Source: Emticicia oligotrophica DSM 17448 (lineage in GTDB: Bacteria; Bacteroidota; Bacteroidia; Cytophagales; Spirosomataceae). Taken from it: 64,000 bases of DNA. Made by a program: the position numbers and the translations under genes. The notes below the pieces were generated by a model. That model was not told the origin of the DNA. It did not search any database and saw only the letters and a list, made by a program, of their open reading frames with translations. Location: contig NC_018748.1 in NCBI RefSeq assembly GCF_000263195.1, positions 2,480,001 through 2,544,000 of the forward strand. The letters run 5' to 3'. Shown here one piece after another: positions 42,638-52,269 of the stretch. The stretch's first letter is position 1; each line of letters begins with the position of its first letter.

Positions 42638-43903
42638 TTATTTTTTATAAACAACGCCATCTTTCATTACAAATGAGAGTTTCTTTTCGATTACAGTAAT
42701 ATCTTGCTCAGGATTACCATCAACGGCGATAATATCGGCAAATTTACCTACTGAAATCGAACCAATTTTATCTTTTACTCCAATCAAATCTGCTGCATTG
42801 ATAGTTGCTGATTGAATGGCCTGTACGGGAGTCAGGCCATATTTTACCATATAAAAAAACTGCTTAGCGTTATCGCCGTGAGGATACACACCCGCATCGG
42901 TTCCAAAAGCTATTTTTACACCCGCTTTAACTGCTTTTTGAAAGTTTTCTCTTTGTGTACGACCTACCATACGTTCTTTTTCAATGATTTTTTGTGGGAA
43001 ACCCAATTTAGCATATTCAGCTAAAATAAAGTCATCATTATAAATATCAGCTACCAAATACGTTCCTTTTTGTTTCATTAATTCTATTCCTTCTTCATCG
43101 ATAAAGCTTCCATGTTCGATAGAGGCTACGCCCGCTTTTACAGCTCTTTTTATTCCCTCAGTTCCATGTGCGTGTGCGGCTACTTTTTTGCCCCACATTT
43201 TGGCTTCTTCAACCATTACGTTCATTTCTTCTTGCGAATACTGCGGAGCTCCTACCGATTCTTCTTCAGTAAGTACGCCTGCGGTTGCACCAAATTTGAT
43301 TAAATCTGCTCCGTATTTGATATTGGTTCGAACTTGCTTTCTGATTTCATCAACACCGTCGGCCACTGAACCAATTTGGTGGATTTTTACATAAGGTGAA
43401 AAGCCATTCATATCGCCATGGCTGCCCGTAGCACCAATGTAAGGCCCTGCAACATAGAGGCGTGGTCCTGCAACCTTACCTGCATTGATAGCATTACGGA
43501 GAGCAATATCTACATACTCAAGGGCACCTACATCGCGGCAAGTAGTGAAGCCAGCTTCGAGCGTTCGTTTAGCATAAATATGAGCTGTAACTGCTACGTC
43601 AATTGGTGATTTACGGAAGAGGTCTTCCATGTAGTTTTCGGGTTGACCCGTGATGTGCGTGTGGCAGTCGATGAGCCCAGGTAAAATGGTTTGTTTACTT
43701 AAATCAATAATGCTAGCATTAGCTGGAATTTTCAGGTTTGAGCCAATTTCTGAAATTAGATTATTTTTTACGATAATTGTTTGATTATCAATAAATACAC
43801 CTCGTTCGCTATCAAACAATCGGCCTGCTTTGATGGCAATAATGGTTTCGGTTTGTGCGAAACCAATGAAGCTAGTCAAGAATAAAAAAATGATTTTTTT
43901 CAT
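42638..43903 (-). CDS. Secreted amidohydrolase (imidazolonepropionase/prolidase-like)
   Basis: The 421-residue protein has a signal peptide (1-16) and an amidohydrolase fold. The first metal motif is HTH at 81-83 (LPGLIDCHTHITG). Other metal-site text is HAHGTEGIKRAVKAGVASIEHGSFID (about 241-266), and the final Asp is in AFGTDAGVYPHG. The GATAGVLT loop and C-terminal KFADIIAVDGNPEQDI are typical. Members hydrolyse cyclic amides or peptides such as Xaa-Pro. It is the last gene of a leftward four-gene operon, 31 bp after LysE. Confidence 0.9.
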   Translation of the reverse strand: MKKIIFLFLTSFIGFAQTETIIAIKAGRLFDSERGVFIDNQTIIVKNNLISEIGSNLKIPANASIIDLSKQTILPGLIDCHTHITGQPENYMEDLFRKSPIDVAVTAHIYAKRTLEAGFTTCRDVGALEYVDIALRNAINAGKVAGPRLYVAGPYIGATGSHGDMNGFSPYVKIHQIGSVADGVDEIRKQVRTNIKYGADLIKFGATAGVLTEEESVGAPQYSQEEMNVMVEEAKMWGKKVAAHAHGTEGIKRAVKAGVASIEHGSFIDEEGIELMKQKGTYLVADIYNDDFILAEYAKLGFPQKIIEKERMVGRTQRENFQKAVKAGVKIAFGTDAGVYPHGDNAKQFFYMVKYGLTPVQAIQSATINAADLIGVKDKIGSISVGKFADIIAVDGNPEQDITVIEKKLSFVMKDGVVYKK

Positions 43904-43934
43904 TTTGTTTTTGAAGTAAATGTAATCGAATAGA

Positions 43935-44564
43935 TTATTTTTTTAAGGCAATTTGTAGGCCCAAGCCTACCAGAACAGCCCCCGAAATTTTGTTTTGTAT
44001 TTGCCAGAATCTTTGAAAGTTTTTCAATTTGGCAATCACCTTACTGAAAAGTATGGCAATGAGTATATTGACAACTGTTCCCGAAAAATTAAACCAAAGT
44101 CCTAAAAGTAGAATTTGTGTAGATACATTTTCGACTTGTGGATTGATAAACTGTGGTAAGAATGCCAAGAAAAATAATGAAACTTTGGGGTTTAAGACAT
44201 TGGTAATTGTTCCTTGACGAAGAATTTTTAGATTGGTATTTTTATTATTGTCGCTTTGACTAAATACCATTGCCGTAGGTTTTTCCATGAAACTTTTGAT
44301 TCCGATGTAAATCAAATATCCTGCACCTGCGTATCGAATAATATTAAACAAGACCTCCGATTGCTGAATAATTACCGAAAGCCCCGCCGCTGCTGCAAAA
44401 GTATGTACGAAACAACCCAATGCAATGCCTAAAGCTGCATAAACGCCTGCACGTGTGCCATAGCTGAGGCTGCGAGAAATGACAAAAATCATATCATTAC
44501 CAGGGGTAATATTGAGCATTAGAGCAGCTAAGACAAACAAAATAAAATGTTGGAGGTCGAGCAT
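43935..44564 (-). CDS. LysE family amino-acid exporter
   Basis: This 209-residue membrane protein has about six hydrophobic segments and the LysE/RhtB motif NITPGNDMIFVISRSLSYGTRAGVYAALGIALG (about 18-50). A second region (GYLIYIGIKSF, LNPKVSLFFLAFLPQF) is also family-typical. It exports amino acids or related metabolites. It starts 11 bp after the lipoprotein gene and sits inside an operon whose last gene is the amidohydrolase, which might produce the exported molecule (inference). Confidence 0.9.
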   Translation of the reverse strand: MLDLQHFILFVLAALMLNITPGNDMIFVISRSLSYGTRAGVYAALGIALGCFVHTFAAAAGLSVIIQQSEVLFNIIRYAGAGYLIYIGIKSFMEKPTAMVFSQSDNNKNTNLKILRQGTITNVLNPKVSLFFLAFLPQFINPQVENVSTQILLLGLWFNFSGTVVNILIAILFSKVIAKLKNFQRFWQIQNKISGAVLVGLGLQIALKK

Positions 44565-44575
44565 GGTATTATTGT

Positions 44576-45037
44576 TTATTTCACTCTTACATATTTCTCA
44601 ATATTCAACCTTTCGATTCCTGCTTTTTCCACCTTTTCAATTCCCTTCTGAATCAGTGTGTCATTCTTGATAGTTACAGTAAACTCAAATTTATTATTTT
44701 CCCATTCCTTTAACTTATAATATTCTAAATGCTCAGTGTAAGTACTATCTTTTAGGGTGTAACTTCCACCACCAGCATCAAAAGTAGCGGTTGAGTCGGT
44801 ATTATTTGGGAGTGGGTGCTTCAAGAACGCAAAATGTGTTCCGTTGATAATTTTAATAAAAGATACGTTTTCGGTATAAGAAGTAATCGTTGTATCACCT
44901 TTTTCGATGATAGTACCTGTTAGAAGTTTCCACGTTCCTTCAATTGGAAGTTTTGATTCTTGGGTAGTGGTTTTACTTTGACAAGCATTTAATAATAAAA
45001 TGCTTAAGCCTAAGAATAAGGTTGAATAGCGTTTCAT
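44576..45037 (-). CDS. Small lipoprotein, lipocalin-like
   Basis: The 153-residue protein has a signal peptide with lipobox LNAC (Cys19). A compact beta-rich domain follows, starting IEGTWKLLTGTIIEKGDTTITSY. The single-domain IEGTWKL opening is common in lipocalin-like/DUF4488-type periplasmic proteins of this phylum. The function is unknown. It begins 9 bp after YciI and ends 11 bp before LysE, so it is part of the four-gene operon. Confidence 0.75.
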   Translation of the reverse strand: MKRYSTLFLGLSILLLNACQSKTTTQESKLPIEGTWKLLTGTIIEKGDTTITSYTENVSFIKIINGTHFAFLKHPLPNNTDSTATFDAGGGSYTLKDSTYTEHLEYYKLKEWENNKFEFTVTIKNDTLIQKGIEKVEKAGIERLNIEKYVRVK

Positions 45038-45046
45038 GTTTTGTTT

Positions 45047-45337
45047 TTATATATCAGCTACTTTAAATGGCATCACTTCTACAAATTTCCAAACGCCCTG
45101 TTGGATATACGGTTCGTTGTCATACCATTCTTTCATTTTTTCATCGTTCTCAAATTGTACAATCATTACTGAGCCAATCATTTTCCCATCGTCATTGAGC
45201 ATAGCTCCGCCAACAATAAAATTATTATTTGCCTTGAGTGCTTTTGCACCGGCAAGGTGTTCGGGGCGTGCTGCCATGCGGCGGTCTAATGCTTCTGTAT
45301 CACGGCCATCTTGTGCTACTACTACGTATTGTTTCAT
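45047..45337 (-). CDS. YciI-family protein
   Basis: This 96-residue ferredoxin-like protein shows YVVVAQDGRDTEALDRRMAARPEHLAGAKALKANNNFIVGGAML, the core of the YciI fold. The conserved His (PEHL) and Asp (AQDG) line its presumed active site. YCII proteins are dimeric and their chemistry is mostly unknown; a few act as dehydrochlorinases. It leads the four-gene leftward operon (YciI, lipoprotein, LysE, amidohydrolase). The overlapping rightward frame at 45036-45353 is a shadow. Confidence 0.9.
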   Translation of the reverse strand: MKQYVVVAQDGRDTEALDRRMAARPEHLAGAKALKANNNFIVGGAMLNDDGKMIGSVMIVQFENDEKMKEWYDNEPYIQQGVWKFVEVMPFKVADI

Positions 45338-45392
45338 AAGAGTTCATTTTTAGTTCTACTACAAAGAAAACGCTTTTAGTTGACGAATAAAA

Positions 45393-45422
45393 AAAGCGTT
45401 GCCAAAATTTTGGCAACGCTTT
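45393..45422 (-). terminator. Perfect loop-less palindrome after the Ser/Thr-rich lipoprotein gene
   Basis: AAAGCGTTGCCAAAA (45393-45407) is directly followed by its exact reverse complement (45408-45422). A short A tract at the left end acts as a T tract on the minus strand. It separates the gene ending at 45509 from YciI. Confidence 0.8.
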
Positions 45423-45508
45423 CTGAGCATTTAAACGTGTTACTAACCTTTTTCTATTGTTCTATGAAAAATTGAAAAATTCAACTGTTAAATCAGAGGA
45501 ATACACTC

Positions 45509-46453
45509 TTACTTCTTTCCTTTACCACCTTTTCCTCTCGTTCTTTCTTTTTCTACAGTTACACCATTAGTTGTTTCTGTATATTTTAAATCACAAGTGC
45601 CATCACCATAATCAACTATTTTCTTCGTGCCATCTGCCGCTACAATTTCTTCGGTTCCACTTACAGGGAAGCCCTTAGCATCTGAGCAAGAGTTTTTAGT
45701 AATAAGAGCTTTAGTAATATTACTTGAGAATGTAGTTCCATCGCTTGAGCTACCATTGGTTGAGCCAGTTACTGAGTATTCATCATCGTTGCGGCTTAAA
45801 GTACCTTTATTATCTACTACTCTTGAACGTGTACTTGTATAAGTGATAGTTTTACCAGATTTTGAGTTCAAGATACTCATTTTAGCTAATTTTTCACTAG
45901 AAGTAGCCTTGCCATTAGCTAAAGTTGTTGTAATGGTATGTGTACCGTTTATAGTAAGCGAATCACGCTTTAAGTTATCATAAGTAACCGTACGAACTAA
46001 TGTTCCTGAGAAAGTTGAATCTGGTTTGACTGGCATTGAGATAGTCATTTTACCACCCACAGGAGTTTCACCACATACCCCACCAGCTACCGCTGTAAAA
46101 TCATATACAATTGTGATAACGTTATTTGTTACAGTCTTTGTAACTGTTGCACAATTGGCATCTTTCCCTTTCCACGGACGATTCCAACCCATTCCTAACA
46201 TCGGAAAGAAACCGTTACCACCACCAGTAATATCAGCCGTTTCACGGAAATTTCTACCCCCAAATGGTAAGAATGTGGCGTCATCAACTAATTCATAAGC
46301 GGATTCAGATTGTTCGTTAGCCGTTTGATTGTCAATTACGGCATTGGCTAGTTGGTCGCTTGATGTGATTGTACTATTTGTTTTATCACAGGCGATTAAA
46401 GCCACTCCTAAAGCAATACTAAGAGCTGTAATCTTGAGAAGATTGGTTTTCAT
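45509..46453 (-). CDS. Ser/Thr/Gly-rich lipoprotein of unknown function
   Basis: The 314-residue protein has a signal peptide with lipobox LIAC (Cys22). The following body is rich in Thr, Ser, Asn and Gly with alternating hydrophobic residues (VTKTVTNNVITIVYDFTAV, TITTTLANGKATSSEKL), suggesting beta strands. The tail is very basic (KERTRGKGGKGKK). I recognise no family. It is probably an outer-membrane or periplasmic lipoprotein. It is monocistronic, divergent from an MFS gene across a 320-bp spacer. Confidence 0.7.
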   Translation of the reverse strand: MKTNLLKITALSIALGVALIACDKTNSTITSSDQLANAVIDNQTANEQSESAYELVDDATFLPFGGRNFRETADITGGGNGFFPMLGMGWNRPWKGKDANCATVTKTVTNNVITIVYDFTAVAGGVCGETPVGGKMTISMPVKPDSTFSGTLVRTVTYDNLKRDSLTINGTHTITTTLANGKATSSEKLAKMSILNSKSGKTITYTSTRSRVVDNKGTLSRNDDEYSVTGSTNGSSSDGTTFSSNITKALITKNSCSDAKGFPVSGTEEIVAADGTKKIVDYGDGTCDLKYTETTNGVTVEKERTRGKGGKGKK

Positions 46454-46773
46454 TTTGATTTGGTTAATTTAAGATAGTAATACATTGAAAATTTATTTTG
46501 TATATATCTTTCCATAAAAATTGTTGTGAAATCTAATTTGAAATTCAGAGCTCTGTTGTGTTAGACGTATATTTTGACTGTAAGCGTTGCGTAAGGTTTA
46601 AAAAAAAATATGTTTTTTTTAGAAATGATAAAATAAATCATGAATGAGATTGATATAAAAATACCTTTATTGTTTGATAAATAGACCGTATTTTTGCGAA
46701 AAGATTCTTCAAAAAGGTCAGAATGCCTATTTATTTTTGAAAACTTGGTGGGGCTTTAAGGCTTTTGATTTTT
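46454..46773. other. 320-bp divergent promoter region
   Basis: This spacer holds no credible gene. The right part contains the promoter of the MFS gene; the left, very AT-rich part would hold the leftward promoter of the lipoprotein gene, though I cannot place a clear box there. Confidence 0.6.
46666..46696 (+). promoter_or_regulatory. Probable promoter of the MFS gene
   Basis: TAttTTTG at 46689-46696 is a perfect -7 box; TTTA (46666-46669) stands 19 nt upstream in place of TTTG. The leader to the ATG at 46774 is about 70 nt. Confidence 0.6.
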
Positions 46774-47958
46774 ATGAGACAACAATCCGAAAGTATATTT
46801 TCGCTACAATTTTGGCTACTCTGCATTAGTTCGTTGGTTTTTTTTACAAGTTTTAATATGCTTGTGCCCGAACTTCCTGACTATCTGACGAGTTTGGGTG
46901 GTGCAGATTATAAAGGACTTATCATTAGTTTATTTACTGTCACAGCAGGGTTATCAAGGCCGTTTAGTGGGCGTCTTACTGACCGCATTGGTCGAGTACC
47001 TGTGATGGCTTTTGGTTCGTTGGTTTGCTTTGTTTGTGGATTTTTCTATCCCTTGGTTACGGCAGTTTACCCTTTTCTTTTTTTGCGTTTAGTGCATGGA
47101 TTTTCAACAGGTTTTAAACCTACTGGAACGGCAGCCTACATTGCTGATATTGTACCAGCTCACCGTCGGGGCGAAGCCATGGGGATGCACGGCCTCATGG
47201 GAAGTCTAGGAATGGCATTTGGACCAGCCTTAGGAAGTTGGATTGCTGCTACATTTTCACTCAATATTTTGTTCTATACTTCATCAATGTTTGCTTTAAT
47301 TTCGATAGCGATTCTTTATAATATGAAAGAAACGCTTCCTAAAGAACAGCAAGAGAAATTTACGCTTAATTCGCTTAAAATCACGAAGGCAGATGTTTTC
47401 GACTCAAGTGTTTTACCTGCCGCTGTGGTAATCTTTCTAACATATTTTAGCTACGGGGCTATCGTTACATTGGCTCCCGATTTGACCAAATTTGTGGGGC
47501 TGAAAAACAAAGGAATATTTTTTATGATATACACTTTATCGTCGTTGTTTATAAGAGTTGTGGCGGGGAAATTCTCCGACCGAAATGGTCGAGTTTCGGT
47601 ACTTCGATGGGCTTGTATGGTTTTAATTATAGGCATGATGTTGCCTGCCATTGTAAATAATGTTTATACTTTTGTTGGTTCGGCTATACTTTTTGGCTTG
47701 GCTTTAGGTGTTATTTCGCCAATTACCCAAGCTTGGACGATAGATTTATGCGAAGAAGAAAATCGAGGACGTGCATTAGCAACGATGTATATTTCGCTCG
47801 AAGCAGGTATTGGTTTAGGGGCATTTTTATCAGCAATGATTTATCGAAATGATGCGAGTCGTTTCCCGATAGCGTTTGCAGCAATGGGTAGTTTTGCTAT
47901 CATTGCCTTGATATACCTCTACACACCTAAAGTTCGACGGTTAAAAGCTAATCAATAA
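46774..47958 (+). CDS. MFS transporter
   Basis: This 394-residue protein has about twelve membrane segments and the MFS loop 2-3 motif GRLTDRIGRVPVMAFG (about 66-81). A second signature in the C-terminal half is GKFSDRNGRVSVLRW (about 265-280). The text HGFSTGFKPTGTAAYIADIVPAHRRGEAMG is typical of drug:H+ antiporter-like MFS proteins. Substrate and direction are unknown. The ATG at 46774 starts MRQQSESIF; an upstream TTG is unlikely. It overlaps no neighbour and is convergent with the NUDIX gene, whose stop lies only 3 bp away. Confidence 0.9.
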   Translation: MRQQSESIFSLQFWLLCISSLVFFTSFNMLVPELPDYLTSLGGADYKGLIISLFTVTAGLSRPFSGRLTDRIGRVPVMAFGSLVCFVCGFFYPLVTAVYPFLFLRLVHGFSTGFKPTGTAAYIADIVPAHRRGEAMGMHGLMGSLGMAFGPALGSWIAATFSLNILFYTSSMFALISIAILYNMKETLPKEQQEKFTLNSLKITKADVFDSSVLPAAVVIFLTYFSYGAIVTLAPDLTKFVGLKNKGIFFMIYTLSSLFIRVVAGKFSDRNGRVSVLRWACMVLIIGMMLPAIVNNVYTFVGSAILFGLALGVISPITQAWTIDLCEEENRGRALATMYISLEAGIGLGAFLSAMIYRNDASRFPIAFAAMGSFAIIALIYLYTPKVRRLKANQ

Positions 47959-47960
47959 TC

Positions 47961-48407
47961 TTAGAACCACTGTTGGTTGATTTTACCTACATATTTATTA
48001 GATAATTGATTATTTAGGTATTCTATTATTTGTTGACTTAAATTTGGGTAAAGGTTTATTTGTTGAAGTTTATCAATATCTATCCATTGAACGCTTTGTG
48101 CTGAGGTTTCTTGCGGGTTTATGCTTGGAATACCATCAATGATTTGTCCCTCAAATAGTAAGTGAAGTGTATGTTTTTTTCGCTCTTCGAAATAAACTTC
48201 CCCTACTAAAACTAATTGACCAACTTTAATTTCAAGTCCTAATTCTTCTTTTAATTCACGAGCAAGTGCATCGCTTAGGTGTTCGCCTAATTCTAAATTT
48301 CCCCCCGGTAAATTATACACATCTTGCCCACTATAGTTATACTTCATAGTAAGAAGTTGTTGATTTTCGATAATTAAAATTGCTGGTCGAATATTAATTG
48401 ACTTCAT
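47961..48407 (-). CDS. NUDIX hydrolase
   Basis: The 148-residue enzyme contains the full Nudix box GGNLELGEHLSDALARELKEELGLEI (about 34-59), with the conserved Glu residues in REL-x-EE that bind Mg. The preceding QDVYNLPGG is the usual strand. Family members cleave nucleoside diphosphate derivatives; the substrate cannot be fixed from the sequence. It is convergent with the MFS gene with almost no spacer, and no terminator hairpin is visible between them. Confidence 0.92.
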   Translation of the reverse strand: MKSINIRPAILIIENQQLLTMKYNYSGQDVYNLPGGNLELGEHLSDALARELKEELGLEIKVGQLVLVGEVYFEERKKHTLHLLFEGQIIDGIPSINPQETSAQSVQWIDIDKLQQINLYPNLSQQIIEYLNNQLSNKYVGKINQQWF

Positions 48408-48567
48408 GAATTAACAAGCTGAAAAATCTTTTTAAAATCTATAAAACATTTCCCAATATCAATAATAAAAAGCGTTATCAAAATACAAATGTTCAAATTT
48501 TTAGACACGCAGAAAAATTACTTCCTCAAATCTTACCTTGGGGCGTTCTTCTGGGCTTCTAACTTGC

Positions 48568-51500
48568 TTAATTTCCACAACCTTTTATTTCTGCTTTAAA
48601 AATAGAGTTATTTATCTCAAAGCCAGCGTTGAGCTCGATGGCTTTGCCTGCTTGATAGTTTGCATTCGTCGATGAGCTTATCTTGTTTGTAGCATTAATA
48701 ATTCCCCCAACCTTTATCTGGGTACTGGTGTTGTTGATATCATTGGCTGGGCTACTTAGTGTAACTCGATATTTGTTTATACTAATCGAAGAGGTGCTTG
48801 CTATACTCTCCAAAGTCTGATTTGTAGAAACAATTCTAATCTTATAATCGGTTCCTTCTGTCAAACCAATGGGTAAGCTACAATTAATGCTTCCTATACT
48901 TGCACTACTACCAATAATCAATGGGTTATCGAATATACCATTTATATCGGATAATTGTGCCTCAAATTGATTAGAAGCATCGAAACTTCCTGTAGCATTA
49001 AAATTTAAACTAAAGTTCGAACCTGCACACAGGGTGGTGCTTGCTAATATCGGAGCACTGATTGTGGCTGAATTTTGTACAATTGTAAAATGTATTACTA
49101 CTGGCCCGTATAGGATATTTCCAGTAGCATTATCTTGACTATATCCAGTGGCTGTAAGGGTATAGCTTCCTACTGGGAGTATCCTTCCAAGAACGTTTAC
49201 ACCAGTATTATTGAATAATGAATAGTAAAAAATATTTTCAACGGTTTGGTATGACTCGAAAGGAGGAGGACCTGTAAGTTGTAGTTTAAAACTTTCAATA
49301 TTCGTAGCTTCGCATGAGGGTTTTACAAGAATAGACGTTTGTTCTTCAGATGCAGCAATCACTATATTATCCTTTAAAGGGAATTTGAAAGTAAATGGGT
49401 TACCAGCTTTTACATAATCAAAATTAACTTTAAAATTACAAGGAGTAATATTTAACGTTACTGCTTTTCTCACACTTGTCGGACATGGAATCGTACTTTG
49501 TGGGCATGCAGCTTCTACATAGTATGTATAATTTCCGGGTAAATTTACTTCGGGTATAAGTTCATTCCCTCTAGTTAATAGAAGGCCACCACTTGGAGAA
49601 TCCCACCATGTAATTGTACTCGAAGAACCACTCGCATCTGTAAATACAGTTACGGAAAATGATTCTACACAAAGAGGGTCTAAAGTACCGTTATCGTTGG
49701 CCAGTAGTGTCCAAATTCCGTTAGGGTCTTTGCCGTTTAAATTTGAAAGCCGTTGAACTGGTTTAAAAGTTCCTGAGTTGGGTATTGTGCCAACTGTAAT
49801 TCCTCCATCATCGAAAACGGTAGTCACAAGTCCACTTGAAGTTCGACCAACTGCGTAAGTGTCAGGGTTTAATAAACTTATAATAGTATTGTCAGGCCCT
49901 TTGATTTTAAATGAGACTTCATTGTTGTAGGGGTAACTCGCTCCACCTGTTGTTCCACAGTCATTGATTGTGCCGCCATTACGCTTTTGCCAAGTAATAG
50001 AGATGCGTACATACTTAATTTTTCCGTTAATTCCATTGATGGAAGCAGTGGGGTCGGGGCCACTCTTTTTATTACCATCATAGCCAATACTTGGGCCTGC
50101 GTAAGTGGCTGTTTGTTCGGCAGGACAAAAAGCGGTAGCCTGTAAGCCATTTCCGTTTGTGAGTAGTGTACCCACTTCAATCGTTCGATTAATTGTGACG
50201 GGAGGGGCAACTGCAAAAAGTGCAGTTATATCAATATTTCGAGAAGGCAAGGTACAATCTAAATTAGTAATATTTACAGAATATTGCCCCGTACTTTTAA
50301 CGACTAATTGTGCTTGATTTGCTCCTGAAATATCAATACCATTCTTTTGCCATTGAAAAATATAACCATTAGCCATATTTGCATTAAGAATCACTGAATC
50401 TCCTTCACAGAAAGTTGTGGAACGTGTGATTGTAATACTTGTTGATGGACAATTAGGGTTTAGTGTTGAAAGAACTGCCTCATCTGCTTTGATTAAGCCT
50501 GCTCCAGTTGCATAGTCGAAGCCAGTATCAAAATCAGAAGTGTTGGGGTCGTCCATATCTACGCATGATTTAATGAGGTATTGTCTAATGGTAGTTGATG
50601 TAAGCGAGGGGTTTCCTTGAAGCATCAATCCCGCAACTGCTGCTGCATGAGGTGCCGCTGCTGAAGTTCCTGCAAAATTCGGAAAGCCATCGCCCTCGTA
50701 ATCGTATCCAGGAATAAAAAACGAAGTATTAGCTCTATCGGGTGCAACAATTTCTGGTTTTCGACGGTCGACTGGACTTGCCAATCTATTTCCAGAAGCA
50801 TTAAATAAAACGGATGTTCCTCCTCTAGACGAGAAATATTCTATTTGTGGAGGATTAACCCCAAAGGCAGGGGTTTTATCATAACTAGCTGCTCCAACAG
50901 CAATGGCTCCTTCGGCATTTGCGTGTCCAGTAGTAGTACCCGATTTTATGCCCTCAATGGTTGATGGGGTGGCATCCCAAGACAAGCGAGCATAGTCGAT
51001 AAATTTAATTCTAGTAGGAGCAGGACCAGCATATTTTGTGATTAATATATAAAAAGTGCCAGTTCTACTAAACTCAAAGATTTCAAAAGGGTCGGCCCCG
51101 ATGTTGTTATCAAAGGAAGCAGCTTCAACTGTATAGGTGATATTATCAGTAGTTGAAAGAACAAAAATATCCAAATCAGAAGCCGAACCCGCCGAGCCAT
51201 TACCTGCTGATAAATAAGGTTCATCCCATTGAAAGGCTGTTAGTAATCCTCTACTACCGACAGTTATCGGTAAAAAGTACACTGGATTTTCTGCTGAACC
51301 AAAGTTGTGAGCAATGGCATCATCATTGAAAGGATGATAAGTTGAGGCCTTGAAAGGGGCTTCATATGATAAATTCGACTGATTACCTGCTGAAGAAAAA
51401 TAAGTAGCACCTTTCACATTTACAGCATAGTCAACGGCTTGGGCTATAATTCCATCTTGGAAATAGGGTTCATCGAAGTAAATTACGTCATCAACAATTA

Positions 51501-52269
51501 CTTTACAGCCTGCGTCAGCTAGAGCTCTAATTCCATTCGCAAAATCGGTTTCCGACTGAAATGCCGTGTAAAAATATAATTCTGCGGCAGGAGCAATATC
51601 ATGAATAATTTCGAGCATAGCTCTGCCTTCATCACTTCCTGAATTATCATTCAAATCATTTAAAACTGTTACGGGTGTTGTATAACCAAGTGGATTGCCA
51701 GTACCGGGCAATTCACCACTATTTACACCATTGGCTGCCCCACCCAAATTATTATAACTATCTGATAAAACGCCAATTTTTACACCTGTGCCATTTAAAC
51801 CAGTTAGCTGGCGGGCAATATCTGAGCGTTGTGCTGCATCACCTTGCGTACGAACGGGGGGATTAATTGAGGCAGCATTATGAATGGGTTTTAGTACAGG
51901 CTGAATCCAACTAATGGCTGTATTTTTCGAAATATCATTAATTTTACTTACTTCTAACCAACAAGTAATTCTATTATTGAAACTTGATACCAACTCCGCA
52001 CCATTATTGATGAGTGTCTTTTTTAGACTATTATCATTAGAAATAATATCTACTAATATTTTCTTTTCCGTTTCTCCTTTGAACGAAAACAAGTTATAAT
52101 TCGCTATATTTCTTGGTGTGGCACCAGCGGGCATATTGGCAATAGTAGATAAGCCTAATTTAAGTTTGGGGTCTTTAGGTGAATTAATCTTATTGATAAT
52201 TTGAGCATTCGTTTTTGAAAAACTCAAACAAATAAACATTATAAAAATCGAATATATATTTTTGTTCAT
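48568..52269 (-). CDS. Large secreted S8-like serine peptidase with Glu at the His position, P-domain and Ig-like modules
   Basis: This 1,233-residue exoprotein has a signal peptide (1-22) and a pro-like region, then a subtilisin-type catalytic domain (about 160-600). Asp170 is in KIGVLSDSYN and Ser536 in FAGTSAAAPHAAAVAGLM. Where subtilisins have the His-Gly motif, this protein has SDEGRAMLEIIHDIAP, placing Glu214 at the usual His site. Asn296 (SSAGNQS) can form the oxyanion hole. Then come an Ig-like segment, a proprotein-convertase P-like domain (about 690-870), another Ig-like part, and the C-terminal motif YQAGKAIELNAGF. An ATG at 52284 is an alternative start. Likely role is extracellular protein degradation. 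Confidence 0.88.
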   Translation of the reverse strand: MNKNIYSIFIMFICLSFSKTNAQIINKINSPKDPKLKLGLSTIANMPAGATPRNIANYNLFSFKGETEKKILVDIISNDNSLKKTLINNGAELVSSFNNRITCWLEVSKINDISKNTAISWIQPVLKPIHNAASINPPVRTQGDAAQRSDIARQLTGLNGTGVKIGVLSDSYNNLGGAANGVNSGELPGTGNPLGYTTPVTVLNDLNDNSGSDEGRAMLEIIHDIAPAAELYFYTAFQSETDFANGIRALADAGCKVIVDDVIYFDEPYFQDGIIAQAVDYAVNVKGATYFSSAGNQSNLSYEAPFKASTYHPFNDDAIAHNFGSAENPVYFLPITVGSRGLLTAFQWDEPYLSAGNGSAGSASDLDIFVLSTTDNITYTVEAASFDNNIGADPFEIFEFSRTGTFYILITKYAGPAPTRIKFIDYARLSWDATPSTIEGIKSGTTTGHANAEGAIAVGAASYDKTPAFGVNPPQIEYFSSRGGTSVLFNASGNRLASPVDRRKPEIVAPDRANTSFFIPGYDYEGDGFPNFAGTSAAAPHAAAVAGLMLQGNPSLTSTTIRQYLIKSCVDMDDPNTSDFDTGFDYATGAGLIKADEAVLSTLNPNCPSTSITITRSTTFCEGDSVILNANMANGYIFQWQKNGIDISGANQAQLVVKSTGQYSVNITNLDCTLPSRNIDITALFAVAPPVTINRTIEVGTLLTNGNGLQATAFCPAEQTATYAGPSIGYDGNKKSGPDPTASINGINGKIKYVRISITWQKRNGGTINDCGTTGGASYPYNNEVSFKIKGPDNTIISLLNPDTYAVGRTSSGLVTTVFDDGGITVGTIPNSGTFKPVQRLSNLNGKDPNGIWTLLANDNGTLDPLCVESFSVTVFTDASGSSSTITWWDSPSGGLLLTRGNELIPEVNLPGNYTYYVEAACPQSTIPCPTSVRKAVTLNITPCNFKVNFDYVKAGNPFTFKFPLKDNIVIAASEEQTSILVKPSCEATNIESFKLQLTGPPPFESYQTVENIFYYSLFNNTGVNVLGRILPVGSYTLTATGYSQDNATGNILYGPVVIHFTIVQNSATISAPILASTTLCAGSNFSLNFNATGSFDASNQFEAQLSDINGIFDNPLIIGSSASIGSINCSLPIGLTEGTDYKIRIVSTNQTLESIASTSSISINKYRVTLSSPANDINNTSTQIKVGGIINATNKISSSTNANYQAGKAIELNAGFEINNSIFKAEIKGCGN

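Noticed and set aside
45036-45353. 105-codon rightward frame exactly opposite YciI
   Set aside because: It covers a well-defined YciI gene on the other strand, with odd composition and no family resemblance.
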